53,137 bases of DNA from Halomonas halodenitrificans DSM 735 (GTDB lineage: Bacteria > Pseudomonadota > Gammaproteobacteria > Pseudomonadales > Halomonadaceae): assembly GCF_000620045.1 (NCBI RefSeq), contig NZ_JHVH01000025.1:1-53137 (forward strand), written 5' to 3'. The notes under the pieces are model-generated. The model made no database searches. It was not told where the DNA came from and saw nothing but the letters and a program-made list of their open reading frames with translations. The position numbers were made by a program, and so were the translations under genes. This document shows positions 34,836-43,347 of this stretch, piece by piece. Numbering within the stretch: position 1 is the first letter of the stretch; each line of letters opens with the position of its first letter.

Positions 34836-35708
34836 TCAGGACGCAGCGTCGATCCACTCCTGCACGATGTCCTGGTTGTCCTCGACCCACTTCTGGGCTT
34901 CCTCGTAGGGGTCGTCGCCTTCTTCCTGCATCAGCATGACTTCGCCCATCGTCTCGTTGTCCCACTCGAAGGCGTCGAGAATGGCGAAGGCCTCGGGCAT
35001 CTCTTCCTCGAGGTCCTGGCGGGCGATGGTGTGGATTTCCTCGGCGCCGCCGTAGGTCTCCTTGGGGTCGTCGAGGAACTTGAGATCCCAGCGAGCGAGC
35101 ATCCAGTGCGGCGCCCAGCCGGTCACGGCGATGTCTTCCTCGTTGTTGATGGCGGTCTGCAGTGCCGCGGTCATGGTCGCGCCGCTGCCGCTGACCAGCT
35201 CGTAGTCCAGGTCATAGTCGTCGACGACCTTCTCGGTCAGACGCATGACGCCCGCGCCCGGGTCGATGCCGGTGATCTTGCCATCGAAGCTGTCGACATG
35301 GTCATTCATGTCGGCGATGGAATCGACTTCGCTGTAGGCGGGCACCACCATGCCGAGCTTGGCGCCTTCGAGGTTGGCGCCGAGGTCGACTACCTGGTCC
35401 CCGAGCTTGGCGAAGTAGTCTTCGTGGGTGATCGGCAACCAGCCGGCCAGGAAGGCATCGGTGTCACCCGTGGCGACCGATTGCCACATGGCGGCGGCGG
35501 ACAGCGAGGACGTCTTGACGTCGAAGCCGGCCTGTTCAAGCACTACCTGCATCACGTTGGTCGAGGCGACGGTTGATGCCCACTCAACGTAAGACAGGTG
35601 AACGGTACCCTTGTCCTGGGCCTGGGCGGCACCGGCAGCAAGTGCGGTGCCGGCCGCGAGTGCGACGCCGGCCATACGAATACGACGGTTCAGAAGATGC
35701 TTCTTCAT
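34836..35708 (-). CDS. proX: Glycine betaine/choline-type ABC substrate-binding protein (ProX/OpuAC-like)
   Basis: This 290-residue periplasmic protein has a Sec signal (about residues 1-31, ending AAQAQ). The mature OpuAC fold starts VHLSYVEWASTVASTNVMQVVLEQAGF, with aromatic residues in WASTV, MWQSVATGD and WAPHWMLARWD forming the expected cage for a quaternary ammonium ligand. The C-terminus is rich in Glu and Trp, ending EWIDAAS. It is the last gene of the ProV-ProW-ProX operon and is separated from ProW by 76 bases that include a hairpin. Confidence 0.88.
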   Translation of the reverse strand: MKKHLLNRRIRMAGVALAAGTALAAGAAQAQDKGTVHLSYVEWASTVASTNVMQVVLEQAGFDVKTSSLSAAAMWQSVATGDTDAFLAGWLPITHEDYFAKLGDQVVDLGANLEGAKLGMVVPAYSEVDSIADMNDHVDSFDGKITGIDPGAGVMRLTEKVVDDYDLDYELVSGSGATMTAALQTAINNEEDIAVTGWAPHWMLARWDLKFLDDPKETYGGAEEIHTIARQDLEEEMPEAFAILDAFEWDNETMGEVMLMQEEGDDPYEEAQKWVEDNQDIVQEWIDAAS

Positions 35709-35755
35709 CGGATACCCCTTATTTGTATGCTTCGCTTACTTACCTTGACGATATC

Positions 35756-35774
35756 CCCCTTGAGTTTCAAGGGG
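35756..35774 (-). other. Hairpin between proW and proX
   Basis: An 8-base perfect stem (CCCCTTGA/TCAAGGGG) has a 3-base loop and sits 11 bases after the ProW stop and 48 bases before the ProX start. No T-run follows. It may adjust message stability so that more ProX than ProW is made. Confidence 0.5.
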
Positions 35775-35784
35775 CGGCAAGGCG

Positions 35785-36624
35785 TCAGGACTTGCGACCC
35801 TTGCGCAGGGACTGGGTGATACGGTCCAGCAGCATGGCCAGAATGACCACGGCGATGCCGGCTTCGAAGCCGTCGCCCGGGCGCAGGCGCTGGATCGCTC
35901 GCCACACTTCGCTGCCCAGACCATCGGCACCGATCATGGCGGCGATCACCACCATGGAGAGCGCCAACATGATGGTCTGGTTGATCCCTGCCATCAGCGT
36001 AGGCAGAGACAGCGGCAGTTGCACCTTCATCAGCTTCTGGCCCCGGGTGGCACCGTAGGCGTCGGCGGCCTCGATCAGATCGACGGGCACCTGACGGATA
36101 CCCAGGGTGGTGAAGCGAATCGCCGGCGGCATGGAGAAGATCACGGTAGCGAAGATCGCCGAGACCGAGCCGATGCCGAAGAAGGGGATCGCCGGAATCA
36201 GGTAGACGAAGGCCGGCATCGTCTGCATGAAGTCGAGCACCGGCATGATCATCTTGTAGAGCCGCTCGGAGAGCGCGGCGGCGATGCCTACCGGCAGGGC
36301 GATCACCACCGCCACCAGGGTAGCGATCACCACCAGGGTGAGCGTCTCGATCATCGGGTCCCACAGGCCCATGTTCCAGACCAGTGCCATGCCGGCGGCG
36401 GCGCCGATCGCCAGGCGCATGTTGGCCACCCACCAGCACAGGCCGACGATGATCAGCAGCAGCGCCCAGGGCGGCAGCCACATCAGCGCATCGTTGAGGC
36501 CGTCGATGCCGGTCTGGGTGACGCGGGAGATGCCGCGGGTCACGATGGAATATTCGCTGGTCAGCCAGTCGAGGCCGCCCTCGATCCACTGGCCGAGGGG
36601 GATACGGGGTACGTCGATCGCCAT
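35785..36624 (-). CDS. proW: Glycine betaine/choline-type ABC permease (ProW/OpuAB-like)
   Basis: This 279-residue permease has about seven hydrophobic segments after a periplasmic or interface N-terminus. The binding-protein-dependent transport core (about residues 90-270) includes GIAAALSERLYKMIMPVLDFMQTMPAFVYLIPAIPFFGIG and the ATPase-contact loop DAYGATRGQKLMKVQLPLSLPTLMAGINQ. The start overlaps the ProV stop by one base (TAATG), so they are coupled. Confidence 0.9.
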   Translation of the reverse strand: MAIDVPRIPLGQWIEGGLDWLTSEYSIVTRGISRVTQTGIDGLNDALMWLPPWALLLIIVGLCWWVANMRLAIGAAAGMALVWNMGLWDPMIETLTLVVIATLVAVVIALPVGIAAALSERLYKMIMPVLDFMQTMPAFVYLIPAIPFFGIGSVSAIFATVIFSMPPAIRFTTLGIRQVPVDLIEAADAYGATRGQKLMKVQLPLSLPTLMAGINQTIMLALSMVVIAAMIGADGLGSEVWRAIQRLRPGDGFEAGIAVVILAMLLDRITQSLRKGRKS

Positions 36625-37871
36625 TACTGGTCTCCTGCCGCTGCCGTGGGATTGTCGTCACTTGCCGCCGTGGGCTCGGTGGTCCGGGCCAGCTGGTCGA
36701 TGACCGCGCCCTTGACGACCACGCCGAGCAGCCGCTCGTCGTCGTCGGTCACCGCGATGGGGAAGCCTTTCTCGCTGAACATGGCAAACAGGTTGTGCAT
36801 CGGTTCCTGAAGGCCGACCTTGCGGAAGTCCTGGGTCATGAACTCGCCGATGCTGTCGGCACCCTGCTTGGCCGCCTGCTCCGCGGCATCCACCTCGAGC
36901 AGCCCCTGCAGCGTGCGATCGCGACCAACCACGTAGATGGAGTCGACGTTGTTTTCACGCATCTTGTGCAGTGTGGTGCGCGGGCCGTCGGTATCCCGCG
37001 CCACGGCACGCACCTTGCGCATGGCGTGCTCGGCGGTCAGGATCTTGGACATATCGACGCCCTCGATGAAGCGCTCCACGTACTCGTCGGCCGGCCGGGT
37101 CAGGATCTGCTCCGGGGTGCCGATCTGCACGATCTCGCCGTCCTTGAGCAGGATGATGCGGTCGGCGATGTTGAGTGCTTCATCGAGGTCGTGGGTGATG
37201 AACACCGTGGTCTTCTGCATGCGGCTCTGCAGTTCCTGCAGCTCCTGCTGCATGTCGCCGCGAATCAGCGGGTCCAGGGCCGAGAAGGCCTCATCCATCA
37301 GCAGCACGGTGGCATCGTTGGCCAGCGCCCGGGCGAGGCCCACGCGCTGTTGCATGCCGCCGGAAAGCTGGTTGGGGTAAGCGTCTTCCCAGCCGTCCAG
37401 GCCCACCTGCTTGAGCGACTTGCGCGCGATATCGGCGCGCTCCTGGGGGTCGATGCCGCGAATCTCGAGGCCGAACTCGGCGTTTTTCTGCACCGTGCGG
37501 TGCGGAAACAGCGCGAAGTTCTGGAATACCATCGAAAAATGGCGGCGGCGGCACTCCAGCAGTGCCTTGTCATCCAGCTGGGGAATGTCCTCGCCATCGA
37601 TGACGATCTCACCCTCGGTGGGCTCGATCAGCCGGTTGAGGCAGCGGATCAGGGTCGACTTGCCGGAACCCGACAGCCCCATGATCACCAGCAGCTCGCC
37701 CTCGTAGACGTCGAAGTCGATATTGGACAGGCCCAGGGTCTGGCCGGTTTTTTCGAGGATTTCGGGGCGCTTTAGCCCTTCGTTGCGCATTTCGAGCGCC
37801 TTCTTCGGACTATTGCCGAAGACCTTGCTCAGGTTGCGAACCCGTATCTTGACGTTTCGGTTCTCGTTCAT
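36624..37871 (-). CDS. proV: Glycine betaine/choline-type ABC ATPase with CBS domains (ProV/OpuAA-like)
   Basis: This 415-residue ATPase has Walker A GLSGSGKST (about residues 65-73), signature LSGGMQQRVGLARALA, Walker B LLMDEAFSALDPLIR and switch His in FITHDLDEAL. A C-terminal CBS pair (about 285-400) follows, the ionic-strength sensor of OpuA-type importers (from family knowledge). Size is normal for ProV. The N-terminus KVFGNSPKKALEMRNEGLKRPEILEKTG is characteristic of the subgroup. It is the first gene of the operon, with an inverted repeat 118 bases upstream. Confidence 0.93.
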   Translation of the reverse strand: MNENRNVKIRVRNLSKVFGNSPKKALEMRNEGLKRPEILEKTGQTLGLSNIDFDVYEGELLVIMGLSGSGKSTLIRCLNRLIEPTEGEIVIDGEDIPQLDDKALLECRRRHFSMVFQNFALFPHRTVQKNAEFGLEIRGIDPQERADIARKSLKQVGLDGWEDAYPNQLSGGMQQRVGLARALANDATVLLMDEAFSALDPLIRGDMQQELQELQSRMQKTTVFITHDLDEALNIADRIILLKDGEIVQIGTPEQILTRPADEYVERFIEGVDMSKILTAEHAMRKVRAVARDTDGPRTTLHKMRENNVDSIYVVGRDRTLQGLLEVDAAEQAAKQGADSIGEFMTQDFRKVGLQEPMHNLFAMFSEKGFPIAVTDDDERLLGVVVKGAVIDQLARTTEPTAASDDNPTAAAGDQ

Positions 37872-37988
37872 TGGCTTGCCTTCTTGTCAGTCCCTGGCGT
37901 AATACGAGCGGCACAGTATGTACCGGGCCGATGTTGCCTAGTGTGGCATGAGGGAGCGTTGACGGTTGCGAAAGGTCCTACACCCTAC

Positions 37989-38016
37989 TTTTATTTGAAC
38001 GGCTGTTCAAATAAAA
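37989..38016. promoter_or_regulatory. 28-bp inverted repeat upstream of the ProVWX operon
   Basis: TTTTATTTGAAC-N4-GTTCAAATAAAA is perfect over 12-base arms. It lies 118 bases upstream of proV on the minus strand and 53 bases past the stop of the FUSC gene. The inner TTGAAC-N4-GTTCAA recalls TetR-type operators such as those of BetI, which would suit an osmoprotectant operon, but that match is an inference. It could also be the terminator hairpin of the FUSC gene, although no long T-run follows. Confidence 0.5.
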
Positions 38017-38068
38017 GGCCCGGCCCGGTATCGGGTCCCATCTTGTCGCCCCGAGGATACGCTATCTG

Positions 38069-40123
38069 TCAGCCAGTGCCAGCGAGCGGCGCGGTGTTCC
38101 GGGCCAGGTGGGAGGCGTGGGCGCGCTCGGCCTGACGCGTCAGGGCGAAGTCCAGGCGTTCCACCAGCCCGGCGATCAGGGTCCGGTCGCGTTCGCTTAG
38201 CGAGGGCTGATGGTCCACGGCCTCGATCAGCGTATCGCCGGCCTGGCGGACCCCGCGTGGCGGCCGCCCCCGGGCGCTGTCGGCGTAGGCATCGGCCAGC
38301 GCCAGGATGAAGCGCCGCTTGGCCTGTTTCAGATCGTCTCCCGGCAGGCCATCGAGCCGTCGACGTATCCGGAGACAGGCGTGGCCGACATCCAGGCCGG
38401 CCAAGCCCAGGCTGAAGAGGTGGCGCTGGTCGTCCGGCAGCACGTCGTCATGCTTGGCCAGGCGCAGCATGCGGTCGGCCATGGCGCCCATGAAGCGTGC
38501 CTCCTCCTCTTTCACCGGATGAGTCGCCAGGCGTTGCAGGTCGCCGACGATGGCCGTCATCAAGCGGCGCTTGCGCAGGGTGGCACCCAGGCCGGGCAGC
38601 AGGCGAAACCCCGATACCACCGTAGCGAGCCCGATCATCACGGCGATGACTCGGTTGATGAAAGGCGCGAAGGAGAGGTCCATGCCGTTGCCGGGCATGG
38701 TCAGCAGGATATTGCCAATGGTAAAGGCCAGGCAGTAGCCCAGCAGTCGCGGGTTGGCCGAGCCCAGCAGGCCGAGAAACAGCGGGGTGAGAACGAGCAT
38801 CGCCATCAGCGGAAAGCCGCTGGCCTGGGCCAGTAGTATATGGCCGAACAGCAGGGAGCTGGGGATCGCCACCAGCATGCCCTTGGCAAACATCATGCAT
38901 ACCACCACCGGGTTGTCCTGGCTGGCGAAGAGAGCCGACAACAGGGTGCCCAGGAGCATGGCCATCTGGCCGTTGTTCCAGCCGGTGGCCAGCCAGAAGG
39001 CGGCGAGTGAACAGAAGATGGCGCCGGCCCGGAGGGCGTTGAGCCCGGCGACCAGGGGGTCGCGATGCCAGGCCAGGGCGGCACCGCGCAGGCGTTTCCC
39101 GCCGGGGCAGATAACGGCGTCGCGGGCATCGAGCATCACCAGGGCGTGGCCCAGGACCTCGCGCATGCCCAGCAGGCAGCGCAGCTCGATGGGGGAGAGC
39201 GACTCGTCGGGCCACGCCAGCAGGCGATGGCGCAGTGTGTGCAGGCGTCGATCGGTCTCGGCATCGCCGTCCCGGGCCGCGTCGCGAAAGCCGTCGGCGA
39301 GGTCGCCGGCCAGGGCATGGATCGCCGGCGACAGTCGCTCGGCCGCGTGGTGCAGCAGCTGCTGCAGGGCGTGGAGGGTGGCCATCATCATCAGGGTGCG
39401 GTGGGTCAGCACATGGCTGGCGCGAATCCGGGCCGGCCCCTCGGGGCCCTCATAGCGGGCCGCCTGGCTGTCTCCCTCGAGCAGGGTCAGGGGCTCCAGG
39501 CTGCCGGTCAGAGTCGCCTGGAGCTCGGCCGGCGTGGTCGTGTCGGTCAGTCGTTGAGCCGCATGCAGGAAGACCTGGTTAACGACGGTGTCGGCCTGGT
39601 GGCCCAGGTGATCGCCGACCTTGATCGGCCACAGCAATGCGCTGACAAGGGTGGCACACACCGCCCCCAGGGCCAGTTCCGACAGGCGGGCCACGGCGAT
39701 GGCGAAGATGGCGTCGGGCTGGCTGGCGCCGATGACCACGATCAGCATCGCCGTGACGGCCCCCATGATGCAGCCATAGGCGGCGTTGTTACGCAGGAGA
39801 GAGCTGCCGTAGGTGCACAGCATGATCCACAGGGTCAGGCTCGTCAGCGCCGGCACGGGAGCCTGGGCGAACGCACTCATGATGGCGATGCCGGCCCCGC
39901 AGCCCACCAGGGTGCCGGTGATCTGGCTCAGGCCCTTCTCGACCACCATGCCGCTCATGGGTCGAATCTGCAGGAAGGCCGCCGAGATCAGCGCCCAGTA
40001 GGGGCGCTCCAGGTCGCACCACAGCGCCACATAGAGGGCCAGCAGCATGGCCAGCGTCGCCTTGATGGCGAACCGTACGGCTGCGCCGCTGGGCGTTAGA
40101 TAGGCCTGCAGCCAGGGCGACAT
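38069..40123 (-). CDS. FUSC/AaeB-like efflux membrane protein
   Basis: This 684-residue inner-membrane protein has two membrane blocks of about five to six helices (about residues 15-170 and 365-490), each followed by a cytoplasmic domain. This is the duplicated FUSC layout of fusaric-acid or aromatic-acid efflux pumps. It works with the adaptor and small subunit encoded just upstream (40129-41210). Substrate is probably an aromatic acid or similar, inferred from family only. The ATG is 5 bases after the HlyD stop. Confidence 0.87.
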   Translation of the reverse strand: MSPWLQAYLTPSGAAVRFAIKATLAMLLALYVALWCDLERPYWALISAAFLQIRPMSGMVVEKGLSQITGTLVGCGAGIAIMSAFAQAPVPALTSLTLWIMLCTYGSSLLRNNAAYGCIMGAVTAMLIVVIGASQPDAIFAIAVARLSELALGAVCATLVSALLWPIKVGDHLGHQADTVVNQVFLHAAQRLTDTTTPAELQATLTGSLEPLTLLEGDSQAARYEGPEGPARIRASHVLTHRTLMMMATLHALQQLLHHAAERLSPAIHALAGDLADGFRDAARDGDAETDRRLHTLRHRLLAWPDESLSPIELRCLLGMREVLGHALVMLDARDAVICPGGKRLRGAALAWHRDPLVAGLNALRAGAIFCSLAAFWLATGWNNGQMAMLLGTLLSALFASQDNPVVVCMMFAKGMLVAIPSSLLFGHILLAQASGFPLMAMLVLTPLFLGLLGSANPRLLGYCLAFTIGNILLTMPGNGMDLSFAPFINRVIAVMIGLATVVSGFRLLPGLGATLRKRRLMTAIVGDLQRLATHPVKEEEARFMGAMADRMLRLAKHDDVLPDDQRHLFSLGLAGLDVGHACLRIRRRLDGLPGDDLKQAKRRFILALADAYADSARGRPPRGVRQAGDTLIEAVDHQPSLSERDRTLIAGLVERLDFALTRQAERAHASHLARNTAPLAGTG

Positions 40124-40128
40124 GCGGG

Positions 40129-40992
40129 TTACTCCCGTGGCTCGATATGCACCGAAGCGGTCATGCCGGCGCTCAGCGAGATGTCGGCGGGGAGCGCGTC
40201 GAGCGCGATGCGCACCGGGATACGCTGGGCCAGGCGCACCCAGCTGAAGCTGGGTGCCACCTGGGGCAGCAGCTGGGCGTTAGGCGTGGTGTGAGGATCG
40301 GCGATGGCGCGGCCGATGCTGTCGACATGGCCATGCAGTTCGGTATCGCCACTCATCAGGATGATTCGAGCCGGGGCCCCGATTTGGATGCGGGGTAACT
40401 TGGTTTCCTCGAAATAGCCGGTCACGTAGAAGGAGTCGGCCTTGACCAGCGCCATCGCTGGGGTGCCGGCATTCACGTAGTTGCCTTCGGCCAGCTGCAG
40501 GTTGAGCACATGGCCGCTTACCGGGGCCTCGACCGTCGTGCGTTCGAGGTCGAGGCGGGCACTGGCGAGCTGGCTTTGTGCCTGGTCGAGCTGGGCCTGG
40601 ACCACCCGGCTTTCGAGGCGTGCCGTTTCCTGGCTCTCGGCGCTGATCGCCTGACGGCTCAGGTGGCTGCGGCGTGCGGCTTCGTGCTGGCGTCGTTCGA
40701 GTTCAACCTGGCGCTGCGTGACCAGGGCCTGCGCCCGATCCAGCGTTGCCTGATAGTGTTCGGTGTCGAGCCGGAACAGGGGCTCACCCGCGGCGACGCG
40801 CTGGTTGTCCTCGACGGCCAGGGAAACGACACGACCGGAGATATCCGAGGCAACGGTGATGACCTCGGCCCTGATCCGGCCGTCCCGGGTCCAGGGCGTA
40901 TAGAGGTAGTAATGCCAGAGCCACAGGCCGGCGGCGATGGCCAGGGCGACGATCGTGAGGGTGACGAGACTGCGAAGCAGGGTGCGCATCAT
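40129..40992 (-). CDS. HlyD-family membrane-fusion adaptor (AaeA/EmrA-like)
   Basis: This 287-residue adaptor has one N-terminal membrane anchor (about residues 8-27), a barrel-sandwich lipoyl domain (VASDISGRVVSLAVEDNQRVAAGEPLFRLD), a short coiled-coil hairpin (about residues 75-140) and a beta-barrel. It links the FUSC pump to an outer-membrane channel. I start it at the ATG overlapping the DUF1656 stop (ATGA); the frame is open 30 codons further. Confidence 0.88.
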   Translation of the reverse strand: MMRTLLRSLVTLTIVALAIAAGLWLWHYYLYTPWTRDGRIRAEVITVASDISGRVVSLAVEDNQRVAAGEPLFRLDTEHYQATLDRAQALVTQRQVELERRQHEAARRSHLSRQAISAESQETARLESRVVQAQLDQAQSQLASARLDLERTTVEAPVSGHVLNLQLAEGNYVNAGTPAMALVKADSFYVTGYFEETKLPRIQIGAPARIILMSGDTELHGHVDSIGRAIADPHTTPNAQLLPQVAPSFSWVRLAQRIPVRIALDALPADISLSAGMTASVHIEPRE

Positions 40993-41210
40993 GAGAGGGC
41001 TCCGGTGACCACGCAGGAGAGATAGGCCGCGGCAGCGGTGCAGATGACGAACAGGGAGACATCGAACCAGGCCTCGAACCACAGGCGGTTGGCGCCCAGC
41101 ACTTTAAAGAGCAGGCTGCGAATCAGCAGGGTGGCGCCGAATCCGGCCAGGGCATACAGCAGCAGTGGAGAAAGATAGAGCCCGCCAATGGCGACTTCAC
41201 GAAGAGGCAT
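40989..41210 (-). CDS. DUF1656 small membrane protein (AaeX-like)
   Basis: This 73-residue protein has two hydrophobic segments (about residues 9-33 and 48-68), with RLWFEAWFDVSLFVI and early REVAIGGLYLSPLL typical of DUF1656. It is the first gene of the AaeX-AaeA-AaeB-like set and overlaps the adaptor start by four bases. Confidence 0.85.
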   Translation of the reverse strand: MPLREVAIGGLYLSPLLLYALAGFGATLLIRSLLFKVLGANRLWFEAWFDVSLFVICTAAAAYLSCVVTGALS

Positions 41211-41269
41211 GTTGGCTCCTGGCGTGCCGGTCGAGTCGGGCCATGGTAGCGGCTTTTCTGCTTCGCTAT

Positions 41270-41319
41270 CTACATTAGCCAGCTACATCAGCCCTACATC
41301 AGCCAGCTACATCAGCCAG
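41270..41319. repeat. 13-bp tandem repeat spanning the stop codon of the AEC gene
   Basis: Four units read CTGGCTGATGTAG on the minus strand: 41307-41319, 41294-41306, 41283-41293 (2 bases short) and 41270-41282 (one mismatch). The first unit encodes the last residues W-L-M and the stop of the AEC transporter, so the gene end has been copied downstream. Each unit carries TAG and TGA. Confidence 0.85.
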
Positions 41320-42185
41320 GCCAGCAGCAGCGGCAGGTAGAACAGCGAGAGCAGGGTCGAGCAGAACACCAGGCTGGCGACATACTCCGGTTCACGCCGG
41401 GCCTTCTGGGCGAACAGGTAGTTGAACACCGCCACCGGCATGCTCATCTGCAGTACCACGATGGCGTGGGCCAGCGGTGGCAAGTCCAGCAGTGCACCGA
41501 TGCCCCAGGCCAAGGCCGCGGCGACCGGGATGCGCAGCAGGCTGAAGCCGATGCCGGAACGCAGGCTTCTCACCTGAATGCTGGCCAGCGAGACGCCCAG
41601 GGTGATCAGCATCAGGGGCACGGTAAAGCCCGAGATCAACTCGACGCTGTTGGAAAGCCAGCGAGGCAGGGCGGTGTCGGTCAGCACCAGGGCCAGCGAC
41701 AGCAGAATGGCATAGACGGTCGGCGTGCGTGCCAGGGTGCGCAGCGGATTGCCGCTTTGGCTGGCCATCATCGACCCCAGGGTGAACTGGAACAGCGAGA
41801 CGGTGACCATCACCGTGATGCCGTAGGCGAAGCCGGCGCTGCCGAAGGCATAGAGCACCACCGGCAGGCCCATGTTGCCGGTGTTGGGGTACATGGCCGG
41901 GGCCAGCAGCACCCGCCAGTCCTGGCGCAGCAGGCGCGCCAGGGGCCAGGTCATCGCCGCCATGGTGCAGATCACCAGCGCCGTGGCCAGCATGGTGCGG
42001 CCGAAATTGCCGGCATCGATCTCGGCGCCGGAGAGCGAGGCGATCACCAGCGCCGGCGTGCCGATATTGAAGACCAGCCGGGTCACGAACTCTACCGGGT
42101 AGGGTTGGCCCAGGCGAACCCAGAAAAAGCCCAGGCCCGCCCCGGCCAGTACCGGGGCCATTACAGCGAAGAGTTCGGCAAGCAT
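41307..42185 (-). CDS. AEC-family auxin-efflux-like transporter
   Basis: This 292-residue inner-membrane protein has ten hydrophobic segments in two five-helix halves. Family marks are VFNIGTPALVIASLSG, a mid-protein PNTGNMGLPVVLYAFG and late VLQMSMPVAVFNYLFAQKARREPEYVA. AEC proteins export malonate, malate, citrate or similar anions. I start at MLAELFAVMAPVL, well inside a longer frame. The LysR gene lies 73 bases upstream on the same strand, and the stop codon is part of a 13-base tandem repeat. Confidence 0.87.
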   Translation of the reverse strand: MLAELFAVMAPVLAGAGLGFFWVRLGQPYPVEFVTRLVFNIGTPALVIASLSGAEIDAGNFGRTMLATALVICTMAAMTWPLARLLRQDWRVLLAPAMYPNTGNMGLPVVLYAFGSAGFAYGITVMVTVSLFQFTLGSMMASQSGNPLRTLARTPTVYAILLSLALVLTDTALPRWLSNSVELISGFTVPLMLITLGVSLASIQVRSLRSGIGFSLLRIPVAAALAWGIGALLDLPPLAHAIVVLQMSMPVAVFNYLFAQKARREPEYVASLVFCSTLLSLFYLPLLLAWLM

Positions 42186-42230
42186 GCAAGCGTCTCGGAG
42201 AAGTGAAGGGCCCGCCATTGTCTGGAATCG

Positions 42231-42256
42231 ACACACCGTCTGGCAAGACGGTGTGT
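42231..42256 (-). promoter_or_regulatory. Inverted repeat between LysR and AEC genes
   Basis: ACACACCGTC-N6-GACGGTGTGT is perfect over 10-base arms, 46 bases before the AEC start and directly after the LysR stop. No T-run follows on either strand. It could be a LysR operator or a short attenuator hairpin for the AEC gene. Confidence 0.5.
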
Positions 42257-42258
42257 CT

Positions 42259-43167
42259 CTAGGAGGGAGTGCGCCATGCCGCCGGCACCGCCTGGCGCAG
42301 CGCCTCGAGCAGGGCATCCAGGCGCCGGGGGCGCTGACCATAGGGGTAGAGCAGGGTAGCCGCCAGCGGCGTCGGTCGCCACTCGGGCAGGCAGGCCACG
42401 AGTTCCCCGGGATGATGCTCCTCGCGCGCCGCGACGAGCCACGCCGGCAGTACCCCGATGCCCTGGCCCCGGGCGATGGCATCCACATGCAGCATCGGCA
42501 GGTCGACGCGAAGCCGCGAGCGTGGCGGGCGAAAGCAGAAGGCGTCCCGCTCGGCGTGATGCAAGGTCAGCCCGTCATGGGTGGTACCGAGCAGATCAAC
42601 CCAGGAGTGATCTGCTAGCGCCTGGGGGTGTGTCGGTGCTTGATGGTGTGCCAGATAGTCGGGGCTGGCGTAGAGCCGCTGGGTGAGCTGGCCCAGCGGC
42701 TCTGCCTTGAGACCGGTCTCGGTGGGCAGTTCCCCCAGCCATACCTGCACGCACTGGCTCTCCGGCGAGCATTCCGGGTGCTCGCGTGCCTGCAGGGTCA
42801 GTTCCACCTCGGGGTGACGCTCCAGGAAAGCTTCAACCACTCTGGCCGCCCAGCTGCGCGCCAGGCTGCAGTGCACCCCCAGGGTAAGACGTCCGCGGAT
42901 CACTCCGGACAGGTCGGCCAGCGCCTCGCGGCTGCGGCTGGCCAGACTCAGCATCTCGCGGCAGTAGTCGTGAAACACCAGCCCCGCTTCGGTGGGGATC
43001 AAGCGATTGGCCTGGCGGCGCAGCAGCGTCTGCCCGAGCCGCGACTCCAGCTGGGTGATGCGACGGCTGAGCGTCGACTTTGCCAGGCCCATCTTCCGGG
43101 CGCTGCGAGTCAGGCTGCCCGAGGCCAAGACCGCATCGAACGCGGCCAGCTCGTCAAAGTCGTGCAT
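42259..43167 (-). CDS. LysR-family regulator upstream of the AEC transporter
   Basis: This 302-residue protein has a helix-turn-helix near residues 16-45 (GSLTRSARKMGLAKSTLSRRITQLESRLG) and a C-terminal effector domain. I start at MHDFDELAAFDAVL; a longer start to 43215 would enter the AT-rich region. Co-orientation with the AEC gene suggests it regulates that transporter. It is also divergent from the iron-siderophore operon, but that operon has a Fur box. Confidence 0.83.
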   Translation of the reverse strand: MHDFDELAAFDAVLASGSLTRSARKMGLAKSTLSRRITQLESRLGQTLLRRQANRLIPTEAGLVFHDYCREMLSLASRSREALADLSGVIRGRLTLGVHCSLARSWAARVVEAFLERHPEVELTLQAREHPECSPESQCVQVWLGELPTETGLKAEPLGQLTQRLYASPDYLAHHQAPTHPQALADHSWVDLLGTTHDGLTLHHAERDAFCFRPPRSRLRVDLPMLHVDAIARGQGIGVLPAWLVAAREEHHPGELVACLPEWRPTPLAATLLYPYGQRPRRLDALLEALRQAVPAAWRTPS

Positions 43168-43300
43168 ATGAAGTATGTGAGGCTCATGGGAAACAAGGTC
43201 GGGATGATATATCAAATACTAACTATTTGTATTCTCGTTGCTGTTTTGGGAACGGGGCGTTCCTCCACAAAGGGCGGGTGATATGAAAAGATTGGCAAAA

Positions 43301-43319
43301 GATAACGATTTACATTCAC
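43301..43319 (+). promoter_or_regulatory. Fur box upstream of the TonB receptor operon
   Basis: The 19 bases beginning GATAACGATTTACATT match the GATAATGATAATCATTATC consensus at about 13 of 19 positions. They lie 28 bases before the receptor start, where Fe-Fur would block the promoter. A second weaker AT-rich inverted repeat, CAAATA-N5-TATTTG, is at 43213-43229. Confidence 0.65.
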
Positions 43320-43347
43320 CCGGAGCTCGAGGATCAAGGAGGTCGGT

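Noticed and set aside
43168..43347. Cobalamin riboswitch before the TonB receptor
   Set aside because: The gap is short and AT-rich with no B12-box-like sequence, and a Fur box explains the control better.
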